Positions 62,492 through 64,000 of a stretch of 64,000 nt of DNA are shown piece by piece. A program made the position numbers and the translations under genes. Below the pieces are notes generated by a model. That model had not been told where the DNA came from. It did no database searches and worked only from the letters and a program-made list of their open reading frames with translations. Each line of letters begins with the position of its first letter. The first letter of the stretch is position 1. This DNA is from Ruegeria arenilitoris (lineage in GTDB: Bacteria > Pseudomonadota > Alphaproteobacteria > Rhodobacterales > Rhodobacteraceae): contig NZ_WPZQ01000005.1 in the NCBI RefSeq assembly GCF_013030265.1, forward strand, positions 62,001-126,000, read 5' to 3'.

Positions 62492-63421
62492 ATGCTTGGA
62501 AAATCACAAAAAGCCGCTCATCTGGCCGAAGAAATCACCGATTACACGGTCATTCAGGGGCGATCACTCTGGCAGGACGCGCGTATGCGTTTTGTCCGCA
62601 ACAAGGCCGCAATGGCGAGCGTCTTCATTCTGGGTCTCATCGTGTTGTTCACGATTATCGGACCCTACTTTGCCGTGTGGAACAACGAGGAAATCGACTG
62701 GAACGTCATGGGTGACGTACGCGGCATGGGGATGCCGTCCATTGAAACTGGACACTACTTTGGTGTCGATGATCTTGGGCGTGACCTCTATAGCCGGGTC
62801 ATTCAGGCGACAACCACATCGCTGTTGGTGGGCTTGATCGGCGCTGCGACGGCTCTGATCGTTGGAACGTGTTACGGGATTACCGCCGGATACATCGGGG
62901 GCCGCACCGACGGCGCCATGATGCGATTTGTCGACATCCTGCTGGCCATTCCGGCCACACTGGTCATCATCCTTTTGCTGGTGGTCGCAGGGCGGTCATT
63001 CTTTATGCTGTTCATTGCACTTGGTGCGGTCGGCTGGCTGACCATGGCGCGGATCGTTAGGGGACAGACCCTGACCCTGAAAAACCGCGAATTCATCGAA
63101 GCCGCCCGAGCCGCTGGTGTCAGCGAGTTCACCATCATGTATCGCCACATCCTGCCCAACCTTCTGGGGGTGGTGATCGTTTATGCCTCGCTGTTGGTGC
63201 CCGAGATGATCCTGACCGAGAGTTTCATTTCGTTCCTCGGATTGGGGATTTCGGAACCTTACACTTCGTTGGGCCGTCTGATCGCCGAAGGGGCCGGAAC
63301 GATGGGTTATGGCACCCTGTGGCAGTTGATGTTCCCGCTCACATTCTACGTCGCAATCATCATCACGATGTTCTTCATCGGAGATGGCCTGCGCGACGCT
63401 CTGGACCCGAAGGATCGCTGA
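62492..63421 (+). CDS. oppC: Peptide ABC transporter permease (OppC-like)
   Basis: A 309-residue permease with an OppC_N segment ([21 protein letters not shown]), [20 protein letters not shown] and the EAA loop [31 protein letters not shown] lies before the ATG at 62492; a longer frame begins inside oppB and is rejected. It partners OppB. Confidence 0.95.
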   Translation: MLGKSQKAAHLAEEITDYTVIQGRSLWQDARMRFVRNKAAMASVFILGLIVLFTIIGPYFAVWNNEEIDWNVMGDVRGMGMPSIETGHYFGVDDLGRDLYSRVIQATTTSLLVGLIGAATALIVGTCYGITAGYIGGRTDGAMMRFVDILLAIPATLVIILLLVVAGRSFFMLFIALGAVGWLTMARIVRGQTLTLKNREFIEAARAAGVSEFTIMYRHILPNLLGVVIVYASLLVPEMILTESFISFLGLGISEPYTSLGRLIAEGAGTMGYGTLWQLMFPLTFYVAIIITMFFIGDGLRDALDPKDR

Positions 63422-63422
63422 T

Positions 63423-64000
63423 ATGAGTCTGTTTTCTGTTAAGGATCTGAGCGTCCAGTTCGACACACCCGATGGCGTGGTCGAGGCTGTTAAAGGCATC
63501 AGCTTTGATATCAATCCGGGTGAATGTCTGGGCATCGTGGGCGAAAGCGGGTCTGGCAAAAGCCAAACCTTTATGGCCGCGATGGGATTGCTGCCTCCGG
63601 CTGGCAAGGCCTCGGGATCTGCCATGCTGAACGGGCAGGAAATCCTGAACCTGCCCGTCAACAAACTGAACCAGATCCGTGGCGACGATGTCGGCATGAT
63701 CTTTCAGGATCCGCTGACGGCACTGACCCCGCATCTGCGGATCGGTCAGCAGATGCGCGAAGTGCTGCAGGTTCACGAAGGGCTGCAAGGCTCGGCGGCG
63801 CGGGCGCGTTGCCTGGAATGGCTGGATCGCGTGCGCATCCCAGAAGCCAAGCGGCGTCTGGATCAGTATCCCCATGAGCTGTCGGGCGGTATGCGCCAGC
63901 GGGTCATGATCGCGATGTCGATGCTGTGTAACCCAAAGCTGCTGATTGCTGACGAACCAACGACAGCTCTGGATGTAACCGTACAGGCGGATATTCTGGA
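63423..64000 (+). CDS. oppD: Peptide ABC transporter ATP-binding protein (OppD-like), 3' truncated by window
   Basis: The frame opens at the ATG directly after the oppC stop and is still open at the window end (192 codons seen). Walker A is GESGSGKS (40-47), the Q-loop [10 protein letters not shown], the signature [14 protein letters not shown] and Walker [16 protein letters not shown] are all present. It is an OppD/DppD-type ATPase; the C-terminal oligopeptide-transporter domain with its cysteine cluster and any oppF lie beyond the window. Confidence 0.94.
   Translation, partial: MSLFSVKDLSVQFDTPDGVVEAVKGISFDINPGECLGIVGESGSGKSQTFMAAMGLLPPAGKASGSAMLNGQEILNLPVNKLNQIRGDDVGMIFQDPLTALTPHLRIGQQMREVLQVHEGLQGSAARARCLEWLDRVRIPEAKRRLDQYPHELSGGMRQRVMIAMSMLCNPKLLIADEPTTALDVTVQADIL

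Noticed and set aside
1..64000. CRISPR arrays, transposons, prophage, tRNA or rRNA genes
   Set aside because: I found no repeat-spacer array, no transposase or integrase-like ORF and no tRNA/rRNA-like stretch; the long antisense ORFs are shadows of real genes in GC-rich DNA.

Overview
The window looks like chromosome of a marine alphaproteobacterium of the Roseobacter group (Rhodobacteraceae). This is an inference from moderately high G+C, dense operons with 1-8 base overlaps, a bioBFDAGC biotin operon with BioR-type boxes, an AspD/AspT pair, and many roseobacter-style catabolic genes. I see no tRNA, rRNA, insertion sequence, prophage or CRISPR array.

Layout. 1-843: end of a DNase I-fold phosphodiesterase. 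838-19600: a large accessory catabolic region. A GlxA-type regulator is divergent from a class II aldolase gene. A long leftward array then encodes, in transcription order, a sugar-type ABC importer (ATPase, binding protein, two permeases), a SnoaL-fold protein, a HisD/HpsN-type dehydrogenase, a second SnoaL protein, an SDR dehydrogenase, a LacI regulator, a third SnoaL protein, a bicupin, a SAM methyltransferase, a MetE-like methyltransferase, an alpha/beta hydrolase and an RraA-like aldolase. A fourth SnoaL protein and a lactonase-type amidohydrolase are transcribed rightward from the same control region, which carries two LacI-type palindromes. The substrate cannot be told from sequence. 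Four SnoaL-fold proteins in one regulon make it the best candidate here for an undescribed pathway.

19760-24334: an MsbA-like ABC exporter, then a hybrid PAS histidine kinase with an OmpR-type response regulator. 24412-29797: a six-gene biotin operon with four-base overlaps. 29914-33234: aspartate 4-decarboxylase and the aspartate:alanine antiporter. 33712-37807: an MFS transporter, a SLC13/ArsB-type permease and a sulfatase-fold phosphonate monoester hydrolase-like enzyme. 37969-40380: a carbamoyltransferase with a 49-residue DUF5989-like membrane protein and an SxtJ-like membrane protein. 40622-44539: an Mla/MCE lipid transport operon. 44584-47044: an ECF sigma factor overlapping a membrane-anchored VWA protein. 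47120-50470: a membrane-anchored FMN glutamate synthase-like protein and a PoxB-like ThDP enzyme. 50684-51450: tandem CrcB/Fluc fluoride channel genes. 51447-58008: cyoABCD (quinol oxidase) followed by emrAB-type efflux genes. 58161-59399: a lytic transglycosylase. 59865-64000: a dipeptide/oligopeptide ABC importer that runs off the window.

The themes are nutrient scavenging (two ABC importers, aspartate, possibly phosphonate or sulfate esters), envelope maintenance (Mla, MltB, MsbA, carbamoyltransferase group), respiration and efflux. Functions are assigned from motifs and family resemblance. Start codons were chosen from Shine-Dalgarno sequences, overlaps and family alignment, and are flagged where doubtful.
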